Assembly: GCA_029532415.1 (NCBI GenBank)
Contig: JAQOTA010000060.1
Coordinates: forward strand, 1,798,001 to 1,862,000
Source: Marasmius tenuissimus
Taxonomy: Eukaryota; Basidiomycota; Agaricomycetes; Agaricales; Marasmiaceae
Direction of reading: 5' to 3'
DNA: 64,000 nt
Part shown: piece after piece, positions 22,888 through 33,925 of the stretch
Numbering within the stretch: position 1 is the first letter of the stretch
Layout: every line of letters starts with the position of its first letter
Position numbers and translations under genes: made by a program
The notes under the pieces: model-generated
Database searches by the model: none
What the model was told of the DNA's origin: nothing
The model's input: only the letters and a program-made list of their open reading frames with translations

Positions 22888-25047
22888 ATGTCCCCTTCTT
22901 TGGATCAGAAATCACTGTCTAGCCCTCTCGAAAAGACTCCGCCAGCCTCTACCCACGTCATAGATGGAAGCGACAAAAAGTTTGTTGTTCTGGAGGATAT
23001 GTTCGAGGATGGCACGATCGACCCTGCGTATCAGGTGAAGGCAAGGATTTTGAACGCTGCGATACAAGAGATAGGGATGGGGAAGTATCAGGTCTACCTG
23101 TTCTGTTGTGCTGGATTCGGCTGGTTTGCGTGCGTCCATGTGGTTTTCTACCGAGTTCTGATTCCGGAAGTTTCTGACTTCTGACCACGTTGATGGAATT
23201 GTAGTGATAGTGTGTGGCCGGTAAGGCGGGACTCTGATTCTGTTTTGAGCAAAATCATTGAATGGGGCCTAGCTTATCACAGGGCTGATACTGTCGCCAG
23301 TGACGGCCGAGTTCAAGTTCAATGGGCCGTTCTTGACCTTAGCTGCCAACATAGGTCTTCTTGCTGGTGCAGTCTTTTGGAGTTTGGGTTGCGATATCTG
23401 GGGAAGAAGGTGAGAGGAAACGTATCTATACTCCTCTGCGAAGAATATCGACTCTTGCCTCACTAGGTGGTCTTTCAACCTCACATTGTTCATCACTGGC
23501 GTCTTCGGTCTTGCAGCAGGGGGCTCGCCCAACTTCATAACACTCGCTTCTTTGCTTGCTGTGGTCGGCACAGGTGTTGGAGGAAACATGCCCGTTGATT
23601 CTGCTGTCTTTCTAGGTGCGTCCCACCTTTACTCACCGTGAGGTTGACCCCAACACAAAGTGCGGTTCAGATCTGGTTCCTGGAAGTCATCAGTATCTAC
23701 TGACAGTGATGGCTGTCTGGTGGTCACTTGGACAGCTTGTCGTCAGTCTGGTATGGTATATCTTTTAACTGAATCGATGCGAGTGTGCTCAATAGTTCTC
23801 GTGTAGCTTGCCTGGCCCTTCATTACCAACTACTCCTGTGCTGTCAATGCCCCTACTTGTTCCCGTTCCGAAAATATGGGCTGGAGATATCTTCTTTTCA
23901 CCCTCGGCGCGCTGACAATCTGCCTTTGGGCCCTTCGATTCTTCGTCTTCAAGCTCTTTGAGAGCCCGCGGTTCCTGGTGGGTATCGGAAAAGACGCTGA
24001 AGCCGTGGAGGTGATCAAGAAGGTCGCGGAATACAATTCAACGACTACTTCGTTGACCGTTGAGCAACTGGCCAGCGCAGGGAAAATCGCGCTGAACGAG
24101 AAAGTAGACCATGGAAGCAAACGAAAAGGGTTATTAAGCAAGACGTCGGTGTTTGGGTCAAAGCACATCAAAGCCTTATTCAGGACGAGGAAATTAGCAT
24201 TGACGACGTCCTTGCTGATATCGATGTGGGGTATCATCGGGCTTGCGTCGACGTTGTATAACAGTTTTTTGCCCTTCTTGTACGTCTTGGCTACACAGTT
24301 TCCGCTGAGTTACTCAGCTTTGTCACAGGCTTACCGCTCGGGGAGCACAATTCGGGGACGGATCACTGTATATCACCTACCGAAATGTGGGTTCCCCGGT
24401 TTGCCATATTGTACTCATCTAACTCTACAACAGCAATTCATCCTCAGTGTTATCGGGATTCCGGGGGCTTTCCTCAGTGGTTGGGCTGTAGACCTTCCAA
24501 TCCTAGGGCGTCGAGGCACGTTGGCAATAACATCGGGCGAGTACCTGTGTTTTCTGCTTTGGTTTGACTTTATTCAACGACCCCTCGCGAAAGACAGGGC
24601 TCACTGGTGCCTTTTTGTTCGCGACTACCACCGCGCGGAGTTCTAACGCTCTGCTTGGATGGAATTGCGGGTATACGTTCTGCAGCAACGTGAGTTCGTG
24701 CTGTTGGATCGCATTGCCTTGCTAGTGATTACTGAACACCCCTGTATTAGATGATGTACGGCGTTTTGTACGCTATCTCTCCCGAGATATTCCCGGCGAA
24801 AGACAGAGGAACGGGGAATGGACTGGTGTCTACCGCTACCAGAGTCTTCGGTGTTATTGTGGGTTGGTTTCCCGGCCTTTTCCTGGACCAAAAGTACTGA
24901 GGCCATACACGACAGGCCCCCGTCATTGCGCTCTACGCCGATCTCCAGACCTCCGTTCCAGTATATGTCGCAGGGGCCCTCATCATCTTTGCCGGGGCAC
25001 TTGCGCTCTTGCTGCCTTACGAACCTCGCGGGAAGGCCTCCATCTAA
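22888..25047 (+). CDS. MFS transporter, SV2/SVOP-like
   Basis: Eleven exons: 22888-23129, 23205-23220, 23273-23409, 23467-23615, 23671-23750, 23807-24279, 24329-24386, 24434-24536, 24598-24689, 24751-24858, 24916-25047. They encode 529 residues with a long polar N-terminus and about twelve membrane segments. GMGKYQVYLFCCAGFGWFAD opens helix 1; LGCDIWGRRWSFN is the loop 2-3 signature (D-x-x-GRR). GNMPVDSAVFLDLVPGSHQ and MGWRYLLFTLGAL follow, and the end reads ALLGWNCGYTFCSN, AISPEIFPAKDRGTGNGLVS and LLPYEPRGKASI. These fit the fungal SV2/SVOP-like branch of sugar-porter-type MFS carriers; the substrate is unknown. The second exon is only 16 bp, and the intron after 24536 appears to use a GC donor (see findings). 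Confidence 0.88.
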
Positions 25048-25263
25048 AAGGTCACAGATTGAAACGGTCAATGATTCAAGGTAAAATGGAATCTACAAGG
25101 AACTTACGACGGGAGTGTTATGTACTGGAGTGTACCAAATACCTTTGAATACAAATTATGGTGGATATGGACTGGAAGGCGATAATAATCCAGGAATCGG
25201 CATCAGTATGGTGAGTGCCAAGCGGGGTGGGGACTTTTGGTGAATTTCCCACGTGCCAGCCCC

Positions 25264-26508
25264 ATGTTCCTCCCCATCACATTCGTTCTCGGAGGGCTGC
25301 TCGCCCTCACTTTGGCTTCGCCGACAAGCACACAGAAACAGAAACCACGACCTCTTGTAGTTTGGCATGGACTGGGTAGGTATCGAGCTTGAAAAACGTA
25401 GGAAAGTGGCACTCACGGTGACATTGACCCCACAGGCGACTCCCACTCTTCACCGGGAATGCTTGAGTTCTTCAAAATGATACAAGGGGTGCATCCGGGA
25501 ATTTTTATTCACTCAGTGTACATCGAAGAGGAACTGGACAAGGATAGGCAGGCGGGATTCGTGAGTCTTTATCCTCACACGCCAGAGCGCTTCGGTTAAC
25601 CAAAACATCCTACACAAATGTAGTATGGCAATGTCAACGATCAAATTGAGGTCGTGTCCAAACAACTAGCGGATATCCCTGAACTCTCTGAAGGTTTCGA
25701 TGCCATTGGGTTTTCTCAAGGTGTGTTCATCGAGGCAATGGTCACGACAACGTATCAAGTAGTTGATGTTTCATAGCTGGACAGTTCTTCCGCGCATACG
25801 TCGAAAGATACAACAATCCTCCCATCCGAAACCTTTTGACTTTCGGCTCGCAGCATATGGGCGTCTCAGATATAGGAACCTGTCGGCCGTATGATCTCCT
25901 ATGCCAGATCGCACGACGCGCTGCGAAAGCTGGAGTCTACACGGAATGGGCCCAAGAGAATCTCGTTCAAGTATGTTTTATACTTCTCACCTTCCTTGGG
26001 CATAGTCTCAACGATCGATTAGGCTCAGTACTTCCGTGACCCGGCAGATATCACTCGATACCTCGCTTCCAACAAGTTTCTGACCTCCATCAACAACGAA
26101 CTCCCAGATTTACGGAACGAGACTTACGCTACCAACCTTGCTTCATTGGACAATCTGGTTCTCATCATGTTCACAGAAGACACGACGGTTGTGCCGAAAG
26201 AGAGTGGATGGTTTGGGAGCGAGGTCATTGAGGACGAGTTTCATCTTTCTACGGAGGAAGAGGTCCATTACGAAGGAGACGGTTCCGACGGACAAGAACG
26301 AATTGGCAAAGAGCTGAAGAAGGAAAGATTGGCAGACCGGGTCGTCATTCCGATGAAGATGCAGCCATTGTACAAGCAGGATTGGATCGGGTTGCGAACT
26401 CTTGATGAGAGGGGCGGTGTGGCATTTGATGTGTGCAAAGGTACTCACATGGATCTTGGAGAGTGCTGGGAGCGTCTGGTGAGAACCTGGATTGGCACGC
26501 CTGTTTAA
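25264..26508 (+). CDS. PPT1: Palmitoyl-protein thioesterase 1
   Basis: Five exons (25264-25375, 25436-25560, 25624-25720, 25777-25970, 26023-26508) encode 337 residues. A signal peptide (MFLPITFVLGGLLALTLAS) precedes LVVWHGLGDSH, the oxyanion-side motif. The nucleophile is in GFSQAGQFFRAY (serine within G-x-S-x-A, where animals have G). LLTFGSQHMG and YAKAGVYTEWAQ-like segments follow, and the C-terminus holds FTEDTTVVPKESGWFG with a catalytic aspartate and GTHMDLG with the histidine. PPT1 removes palmitate from cysteines of proteins in the lysosome or vacuole. The length and domain order match the single-domain enzyme, without the dolichol-phosphatase fusion known from fission yeast. Confidence 0.92.
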
Positions 26509-26907
26509 ATGCGGTTCGGACATTTTCACGTTCTTTACATGGGGTTTACTTTACTGAAGGTGTATTAGTTGTATTTATTTCCCTGGAATCTGGACGGTAT
26601 TATTATCATTTATTTGATCGCTTTTGGGAATCCTTTCCCAATGACAGAAGCTGATGTGTTCTTTGAGTTGCTATTGGGTGGGTTGGTGACTTAGAACCTC
26701 GGGCGTCAAGGCCGCTTCAGAGTCTGTGCACAGCTGGACCACGTTCAAGACACGTATATTTGCGTCGCTCTCGAGACCTTTGTATCTGCATCCAATGATC
26801 GACCAACTCTCGAGGAATACGTGCAAAGTATCTGCTCCACATCATGGCTCGTATAAAAACATTGCTCGATATCGCTTGAACCCACAACTTCCGACTACCA
26901 TCCAGTT
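26509..26907. other. Promoter region of the BiP-like gene
   Basis: 399 bp between the PPT1 stop and the BiP-like start. A TATA box is present near its right end. I see no classical CAGCGTG unfolded-protein element. Confidence 0.45.
26852..26858 (+). promoter_or_regulatory. TATA box of the BiP-like gene
   Basis: TATAAAA, 56 bp before the ATG at 26908 and 158 bp before the internal ATG at 27010. The short distance to 26908 leaves both starts possible. Confidence 0.5.
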
Positions 26908-29652
26908 ATGACGCTTTCAACACTACAATCGAATCCGAATATCCGAAGGATACAGCAGATGAAGAATACACAACGTCGAAGATTTTCTAGGCGCGCAAGG
27001 ACGCAACTAATGGTCTCGTCGATTTCCATGGTTTTCTTCGCTCTTATTGCCGTGCTGTGTCTATGTCCAGCGGCAGTAGCTGAGAAGACCGAGCGGAGTC
27101 CTGGGTCACCATACGGGACGGTCATTGGTATTGGTAGGAACTCCGTCTCGCTTCTCTTGCCTGCTTGCTAATTTATCTTGATAGATTTGGGAACGACGTG
27201 AGTTCGAGGCACTGCAGCTTAAAAAGAAATTTCGATGACTCAACTTGTTCTTCCGGGTGTTATCTAGATATTCTTGTGTGGGGTGAGTGCAGTCATCTTG
27301 AAATTGACAAACACCTACTTGAACTGCCGTCTATACAGAGTGCAGAAAGATGGCCGAATCGAAATAATAGCCAATGAACAGGGAAATCGGATAACACCGT
27401 CATGGGTTAGTTTTACTGGCGACGAGCGACTGTACGTGCACTCATTACTGTTGTTGCGGATGACTGACTCATACCCTAACTCTCAGAATCGGCGAGAGTG
27501 CAAAGAATGCACTACATACAAATCCCAAGAATACGGTATTTGATGCGAAGAGAATGATTGGTCGGACTATGGACGACCAGGACTTGAAGCGAGACATCAA
27601 GCACTGGCCGTTCCGTGTCCACGACACGAACGGGAAGCCTGCCATCAATGTAAAGTATCGTGGCGAGCACAAAGACTTTGTGAGTTTCTTCGCGAGCTGC
27701 ATGACGTTCAACGATGTTGATGCCCTTTCATCTCAGCTGCCGGAAGAAATCAGCGCCATGGTTCTGACCAAAATGAAGGAGACCGCGGAGGCTTATCTCG
27801 GAGAGAAGGTCACTCACGCTGTTATCACCGTACCGGCCTGTACGTTTCTTCTCTGCTCACCGCTTCAAGGAGCTTACTGAAGTGGCTTTTTACTCAGATT
27901 TCAACGACGCTCAACGACAGGCCACCAAGGATGCTGGCGCAATCGCAGGTCTCACTGTGCTTCGAGTCATGAACGAGCCGACCGCTGCCGCTCTCGCCTA
28001 CGGTCTGGATCAAAAGGGGCCAGAATCCAAGATCATTGTATATGACCTCGGCGGTGGAACCTTCGACGTCTCTCTATTGTCTATCGAGGACGGCGTGTTC
28101 GAGGTACTTGCCACCGCTGGAGACACACATCTCGGTGGAGAGGACTTTGACAACCGCATCATCGATTACTTCGTCAAGTCGTACAAGAAGAAGACTGGAA
28201 CGGACGTCAGCAAGAATCAGCGCGCTATGGGCAAACTCAAGAAAGAAGTTGAGAAGGCGAAGAGGACGCTTTCGACTCGACAGAGCACGAAAATTGAGAT
28301 CGAGAGTCTCGAGAATGGGAATGACTTCTCGGATGCGCTGACTCGGGCTAAGTTTGAGGAGTTGAACATGGATTTGTTCAGGAAGACAATGAAACCTGTT
28401 GAGCAGGTACTGAAAGATGCCGGAGTCAGCAAGGAAGAGATGGATGAGGTTTGTGGCCGGTTATTTTCACGGATTTACCATCCTGACATAACAACATCAG
28501 ATCGTCCTGGTCGGTGGTTCAACGAGAATACCCAAAATACAGCAATTACTTCGTGATTATTTCGGGAAAGAGCCCTCCAAGGGGATCAACCCTGACGAAG
28601 CTGTAGCCTACGGTGCTGCTGTGCAGGGTGCTATTCTCGGTGGTCACAAGCTAGAGAAGGACGTTACTTTATTGGACGTCGCCGCTCTCACTCTTGGTAT
28701 TGAGACCAACGGAGGTGTGTTCGCCAAATTGATACCGCGCAACACGATGATCCCAACAAAGAAGAGTCAAACGCAAGTCATTTCGTCCCTCGGAACCACG
28801 AATACATTAATGATGTCCAATCGCTCTTCATAGCTTCTCAACAGCTGTTGATAACCAGCAATTGGTTCTAATCCAAGTATTCGAAGGCGAACGTGAGATG
28901 ACGAAGGACAACCACCTGCTGGGAAAGTTCGAGTTGACAGGCATACCTCCCGCTCCTCGGGGAGTCCCGCAAATCGAGGTAACCTTCCAAATCGATGCAA
29001 ATGGCATCCTGCACGTATCGGCGGCGGACAAGGGAACGTGAGTACATATATTTGTGGTTGTTGAGGTCTGGGCATTGGTGGCTGATCTGGGTTCGGTGCA
29101 GCGGGAAGTCCGAGTCCATTACAATCACCAATGACAAGTCGCGCCTCAGTCAAGAGGAGATCGACAGAATGATCCGGGAGGGCGAGGAGTTCGCTGAGCA
29201 GGTGAGGTTTCTTGAATTACTGTCAAATTTGTACAAGAAAACTGACACAGGTGTTGCTGGTGTTCAGGATCAATTACAGCGCAAACGTGTGGAGAGCTTG
29301 AACACTCTGTCCGCATTCGTATATGGCTTGAGGGATCAGGTGAACGACGAATCAGGAATGGGAGGAAAGCTTGCACTGGATGACAAGAAGGCCCTTCTGG
29401 ATGTTGTCAAAGAGGGGCTTGAGTGGATCGACGAAAATGGATCAGGCTCTTCTCTGGAAGATCTCGAGGAAAAATTGGCCGGTGAGTTACCTTCTGATTC
29501 AATCTGAGTCCAGCTTTCCTGTTCACATGTCCCTCTCCATTCTAGATATCCAAAGTATCGTTAACCCTATAACATCGAGGCTGTACAAGAACTCGGATTC
29601 TTCGACAACGGAAGCGGGTGAAAAATGGGCTCGTTATGATAACGAGCTGTAG
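26908..29652 (+). CDS. ER-type Hsp70 chaperone, BiP/Kar2-like
   Basis: Twelve exons: 26908-27133, 27185-27197, 27268-27282, 27339-27431, 27487-27679, 27737-27839, 27898-28448, 28501-28772, 28834-29037, 29102-29201, 29268-29481, 29546-29652. They encode 696 residues. The hydrophobic core [18 protein letters not shown] is a signal sequence after an unusually long basic N-terminus; ATG 27010 would give a normal signal peptide. The ATPase domain has [29 protein letters not shown] and [14 protein letters not shown]; the substrate domain starts at [15 protein letters not shown] and keeps [18 protein letters not shown]. BiP imports and folds proteins in the ER. The protein ends YDNEL instead of HDEL. 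Two micro-exons (13 and 15 bp) encode the nucleotide-binding loop, and one intron uses a GC donor. Probably a BiP paralogue. Confidence 0.92.
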
Positions 29653-29826
29653 ACATCAATGGTATTTGCTGTGCAGTGCTATAAATATCCGAAGAATGCT
29701 ATACGACTCGCTCCGAGTTCCACAGGCGCTGGGAACACGCGCACAGTGCCTCTCTTGTATTGTAGCCCGACGGCATAGCCTTATGGCCCTGGGTGTCAAT
29801 GTCGATAAGTTCCGCCTCCCGACTGT

Positions 29827-29833
29827 TATAAAA
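29827..29833 (+). promoter_or_regulatory. TATA box of the RCR-like gene
   Basis: TATAAAA, about 52 bp before the ATG at 29879, in the 226-bp gap after the BiP-like gene. Sequence seen; role inferred. Confidence 0.5.
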
Positions 29834-29878
29834 GGCGACGAATTATCTCTAGAGGGACACTCAGACCTCTCCACTCCT

Positions 29879-30559
29879 ATGATATTCCAACTCGTTTTCA
29901 TCGTATCCCTTCTCCTTCTCCGGACCGAGGCCAGGACCTACTATAGCCATCGCTGTTATAATGATACGTACGTTCTTTTCTCTCAAAAGTGGTCTCCAAA
30001 TATTGATAGTGCCACACGACCAACGTGTATAGTAACCAGCGTATCGACTGCCCCTCATCTCGCACCCGGACAATCATCGTGGTCGTTGTCGTTGGTAAGT
30101 CCCCACCATCCACGGAGGTAGCCTTCTGGTCTGAGCTTCGCGTTATAGCCCTGATCTGTGCAATCTTGTTGGCATACTGTTTTTACCGGTGCCGAAAATC
30201 GAGGGGATGCTCGACCTCGACAAGTCGGAATTTTCGGAACTCCCTGCCAGCACCTACGCTGCCCCACGCTCCCTATTCGTATTCCAAACCCACTGGCTTC
30301 CATGTTGACCTCGAGTCTGGCTCAAGTTCAAATTCCACCTTGGTGTCGGACTTCAAGACCCCAAGTGAAAAGCATGCTGTCGATGGTACCACCTCAAAGT
30401 GGTCGTCTTGGTCCCCGTTCGGACTGAACAGCAAAACGAACCTCACAACGCCCGTAAGCCTTCATCTCGCTTGGTTCTGAAGTCTCATATGATGGTCTTT
30501 GCTCAATCAATCGATGACAGGAACCTGCTCGCCTTCCGCCACCTTATTCGAATCACTAA
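29879..30559 (+). CDS. Single-pass RCR/Shisa-like protein with C-terminal PY motif
   Basis: Four exons (29879-29967, 30033-30094, 30149-30453, 30521-30559) encode 164 residues. A signal peptide (MIFQLVFIVSLLLLRTEA) is followed by a short outside part, TYYSHRCYNDTNQRIDCPSS, with two cysteines. One membrane helix (TIIVVVVVALICAILLAYCF) is next, then the basic stop-transfer YRCRKSRG and a Ser/Pro-rich cytosolic tail that ends in LPPPYSNH. PPPY is the classic ligand of WW domains in Rsp5/NEDD4 ubiquitin ligases. The layout matches yeast Rcr1/Rcr2 (resistance to Congo red), which are ubiquitin-linked sorting proteins; the assignment rests on layout more than on sequence identity. The last exon is 39 bp and carries nothing but the PY tail. 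Confidence 0.7.
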
Positions 30560-30883
30560 CCTGTGGGGTATTATTGGCATACCACCCAAGCTACACTACC
30601 TCTCATCACTTTAATTCGCTACGACCACTGCCTTCGCCACCTTGTATCCTTAGTCGACATCCATTATACCCATACCTGTCCTTGTTGTTACCCTTTTTAA
30701 TGTGTATCATACATGCTGCTTTCGATAATATCGTTTTTCAAGACGATGAAGTGAGGTTTTCCCCGTTTGGTATCATCGCCGAGATAGTCGTTCGTAGGCG
30801 TGTGTGGATCCCATTCACTACTCGATAACCATAAGATTCGAGGGGTGGACGGTATCGAGATACGGAATACCAAGTAAAATAAA
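30560..30883. other. Convergent 3' flanks, no gene recognised
   Basis: 324 bp between the RCR-like and Sof1 stop codons. Nothing with support is seen. Confidence 0.45.
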
Positions 30884-32588
30884 TCAACTCTGTTCGACCA
30901 CGACCACCTTTTTGCGCTCTGCTTTTGGTGTGCTCTGTCCGGCTCTTGTGTGCTTCCTCCGTCTCTCCTCCTTGACTCTTCTCACCTCGAGCATGGTGTT
31001 TTTGAGTTTCGAGGCGGTATAGACAGGTCTTGGCAAGTGACGTGTTCTACAGTATGATCGTTAGCATGAAAGCATTCCGCGAACGATAGGAAGGAGAAAT
31101 ACCGAGCAATCTTCCCAACCTCTTTGTCGATCTTCCACCGATCGACCAAACTGCTCCTGTATTCCATGGAAGCACGCTCCCTCGCGGTGACGACGCCGAG
31201 TTTGTCCGCCGCCTTTGCTTTCCATATCCGGACGTTGCCGTCGTCAGATCCGGAAAGGACGAAACGGGCGTCAGTTGTGAACAGTGTAGAGGTTACCCTA
31301 CGAGAGGTTATTATCTCTGACGAATGGAATATACGGAAGAACACTCACCTCTGCATCCGTTTTGTGTGGTAGACCTCTGGAGAATGCCCTTGACCAGTCT
31401 GCCATATCCTCACAGTTCGATCCCATCCTCCGGAAACAAACTCAGTTCCAGTCGGTGACCAATCACAACTCATGACGGCGGCAACATGGCCTTTGTATAT
31501 CATGGTGGGCTCCGAGAGATGCCGGATATCGAAGGTGTATAGGTTGTGGTCTTCGGAAGCTAGGAGTACGGAGGTTGGCATTGTCGGCGACCAAGAGAGG
31601 GAGTTTGCTCGCATTTGCATGACGACGCGACGTTCAGGTTTGGACGTACGTATGTCGTACAAGGCGAATGTTCGGTCTGAGCCAACGGAGGCAAGGATAG
31701 AACGTTCACTCAGGTTGAAACGAACGGAGGTAACGATTTCGGTGGAAGTAGGAAAGGTGAGATTTGATATCGGGGCTGTTCTGCAATCGAAACGTTGAGT
31801 GGACTATGAAGGGTACTCAAGCATAGACGTACTTGTTCTCATCCCATATATGGACAAGGTTGGAAGCTGTAGCGAACACTGGACTGGTGCGCTGATGGTC
31901 TATCGAACTGTAAAAGCGAGCAGAATGATGAGTACGAATGTCGCGAGACCGTAAGCATTCTCACTTGAAAGCCGCTTTGCTGGGAAGGACGCTCAGTGGT
32001 TGATCCTAAGATCATAGTAAGCATGTGTGTCGATAGAAAGGTGAGCCACAACGCACTGAATCTCCTCCAATTCGCCAGATCTTGACAGTGCGATCAACAC
32101 CACAACTCAATATTCGCGAGTCTTCAGCAAAACACAGTCCTGAGACCTTTCCTTTGTGTGCATTCGGAGTATTGAGTAGCTTAGTCCGCTGTGATAGATT
32201 ATGAACGAGAATGCCTGAAATTACATGTTAGTTTTCCGAAACTGGAGTACTGAGGACTCACCTCCATCCCAGCTCCCACTTGCAACATTTGTCAGCGAAT
32301 CAGGCTGCTTCGCTAGCACTTCTACGGCATCCACATGTCCTTCTAATGCATCTACGAAAGGTTTGGCAAATATTCTGTCGAGCTTGGCTGCGTTCAGAGC
32401 CCTGGTCCGTTCTCTCGCCCGGGCAAACGGGTGCATGTTTGGATCGAGGTTGCGAGCGATGGGAGTTGGGTCTCCCGGACGGCGGGGTAAATGCGATGAA
32501 GGGTCATGTTGAAGAACAGATATTTTCTGACAGAAATGCCTTCAAATCGATGCAAGAAACTATTCAGGTCGTCAAGACTTACCACCAT
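30884..32588 (-). CDS. SOF1: Sof1 / DCAF13, WD40 protein of the U3 snoRNP
   Basis: Eight exons (32588-32583, 32526-32262, 32214-32057, 32005-31965, 31907-31833, 31780-31349, 31297-31103, 31046-30884) encode 444 residues, the usual size. The conserved N-terminus reads MVKISVLQHDP..PIARNLDPNMHPFARARE and ALNAAKLDRIFAKPF. WD repeats follow, with end motifs such as RTVKIWRIG, LVHIWDEN, DRTVRIWQT and GNVRIWKAK, then the Sof1-specific EVYHTKRMQRV and ADKLGVVTAREK-type segment. The basic C-terminal tail (VKEERRRKHTRAG..AERKKVVVV) is typical. Sof1 works in the nucleolus in small-subunit rRNA processing. The first coding exon is only 6 bp (Met-Val). Confidence 0.93.
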
Positions 32589-32742
32589 GGTCGAAGGTGA
32601 AGGGAAACTTTTTCCAAGTCAGGTGACCTTAACGGCATGTCGCGTTTTAAACCAGGTGGCAGTGTCGGCCATTCTCTTTCCCAACATCTAACGCTTGGCG
32701 CTGCCTGGCTACAAGTCCTTTTCTCATTCCTCAACTACCATC

Positions 32743-33742
32743 ATGGCCGCTGCTCGCTCATCCAGGCGTGTCCCAGTCTCTGACCCACAGAACGTCCTTA
32801 CAACCAAAACCAATTCGACATCCGCCAGTACCAGAAATCGAGCCAAAGACAAGAGTGCCACTAAGCCTCCCGTCTTCTTCTCGGACGTTATAGAAATATC
32901 ATCGGACGAAGATGAATCCCCAGCACCGTTGTCTCAGAAACGGAAAATCCAACCCTCGGACACCGCAACTGTCTCGAAACTTGAAAGGGAATTAAAGAAA
33001 CTCAAAGAGGTGTGTCTTTGTGAGGATCCAGTAGCTTGTATTCACTCAACGTTCCCCAAAGGACAATGATCGTCTCGCAAAGGAGAATACACAACTCGCA
33101 CAGAAGCAAACCCAGTCCGAGTGTGAGCTTGAGCTTTATCGAAAGGAGAAAGGGTCGGGTCGTTTGGTCGGTCTCGTTTGTGTTCATACAAGACCAAGCA
33201 CTCATAATATCTATTGTGCAGGACATTTCAGACCTTGAAGACCACATTAGCTGTGAAATATGCACGCTGAAGCTGTGGACACCATGCATGTATGTTGGTC
33301 AAATCCTTGCCACCGGCCGTTGTTAAATGGGGTCTATCATAGTCTTCCAGATTGTGGGCACGTCTTCTGCCAGTCTTGTCTACAAGATTGGTTTTCCACT
33401 ACACTCGCTCAGCACATGACCACCTACCCCCACTACGATGTCAACCAGAGGTTGCCACGATTCATCGAAGAAAACATCAATCTCCACCCTCACTATACAG
33501 CAGAACTCCAGCGGTATGCTGGCCTTATTCCGCCCAAGCCTCAATACACCTGCCCTACATGCCGTGCTCCGGTGAAAAGTCGTCCAATAGAAGACTATTC
33601 GCTCAAGGCTGTCGTTCGGACTGTTGCGAAGGCCGCACGTGAGGACAGCCCGAAACAGCCTCGGCCTCAGACCAACCGCGGACGGAGGAGAGGTGGGCCT
33701 GTGAATGACGGCCCCTGGGATGGGTTTTTCCCCAAGACGTGA
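32743..33742 (+). CDS. RING-finger protein, probable E3 ubiquitin ligase
   Basis: Four exons (32743-33009, 33062-33166, 33222-33289, 33343-33742) encode 279 residues. A Ser/Thr-rich N-terminus contains IEISSDEDE, resembling a SUMO-interacting motif next to acidic residues, then a coiled-coil KLERELKKLKE..LAKENTQLAQKQ. The RING starts at HISCEICTLKLW, continues LPDCGHVFCQSCLQDWF and closes with YTCPTCRAPV. The gap between the two halves is about 60 residues longer than in a simple RING. The end is Arg/Gly-rich (TNRGRRRGGP). Ubiquitin or SUMO-targeted ligase activity is inferred. The exon 2 donor is the least certain splice call. It shares a 154-bp divergent promoter with SOF1. Confidence 0.8.
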
Positions 33743-33925
33743 ACGATGTTGTTGTTGTCAGTCTGTAATATCATTATTATTCTACTTATGTACAATAAAG
33801 TGTCCTACACTGTACAGTCATACATGCCTTTACAAAATACGTACTCTATAATACAGCTCAAATCAAAGATGAACATGTTTCCTGTATGTCTATCTACACA
33901 GAACCGCAGGCCCGCCACCAACTCG

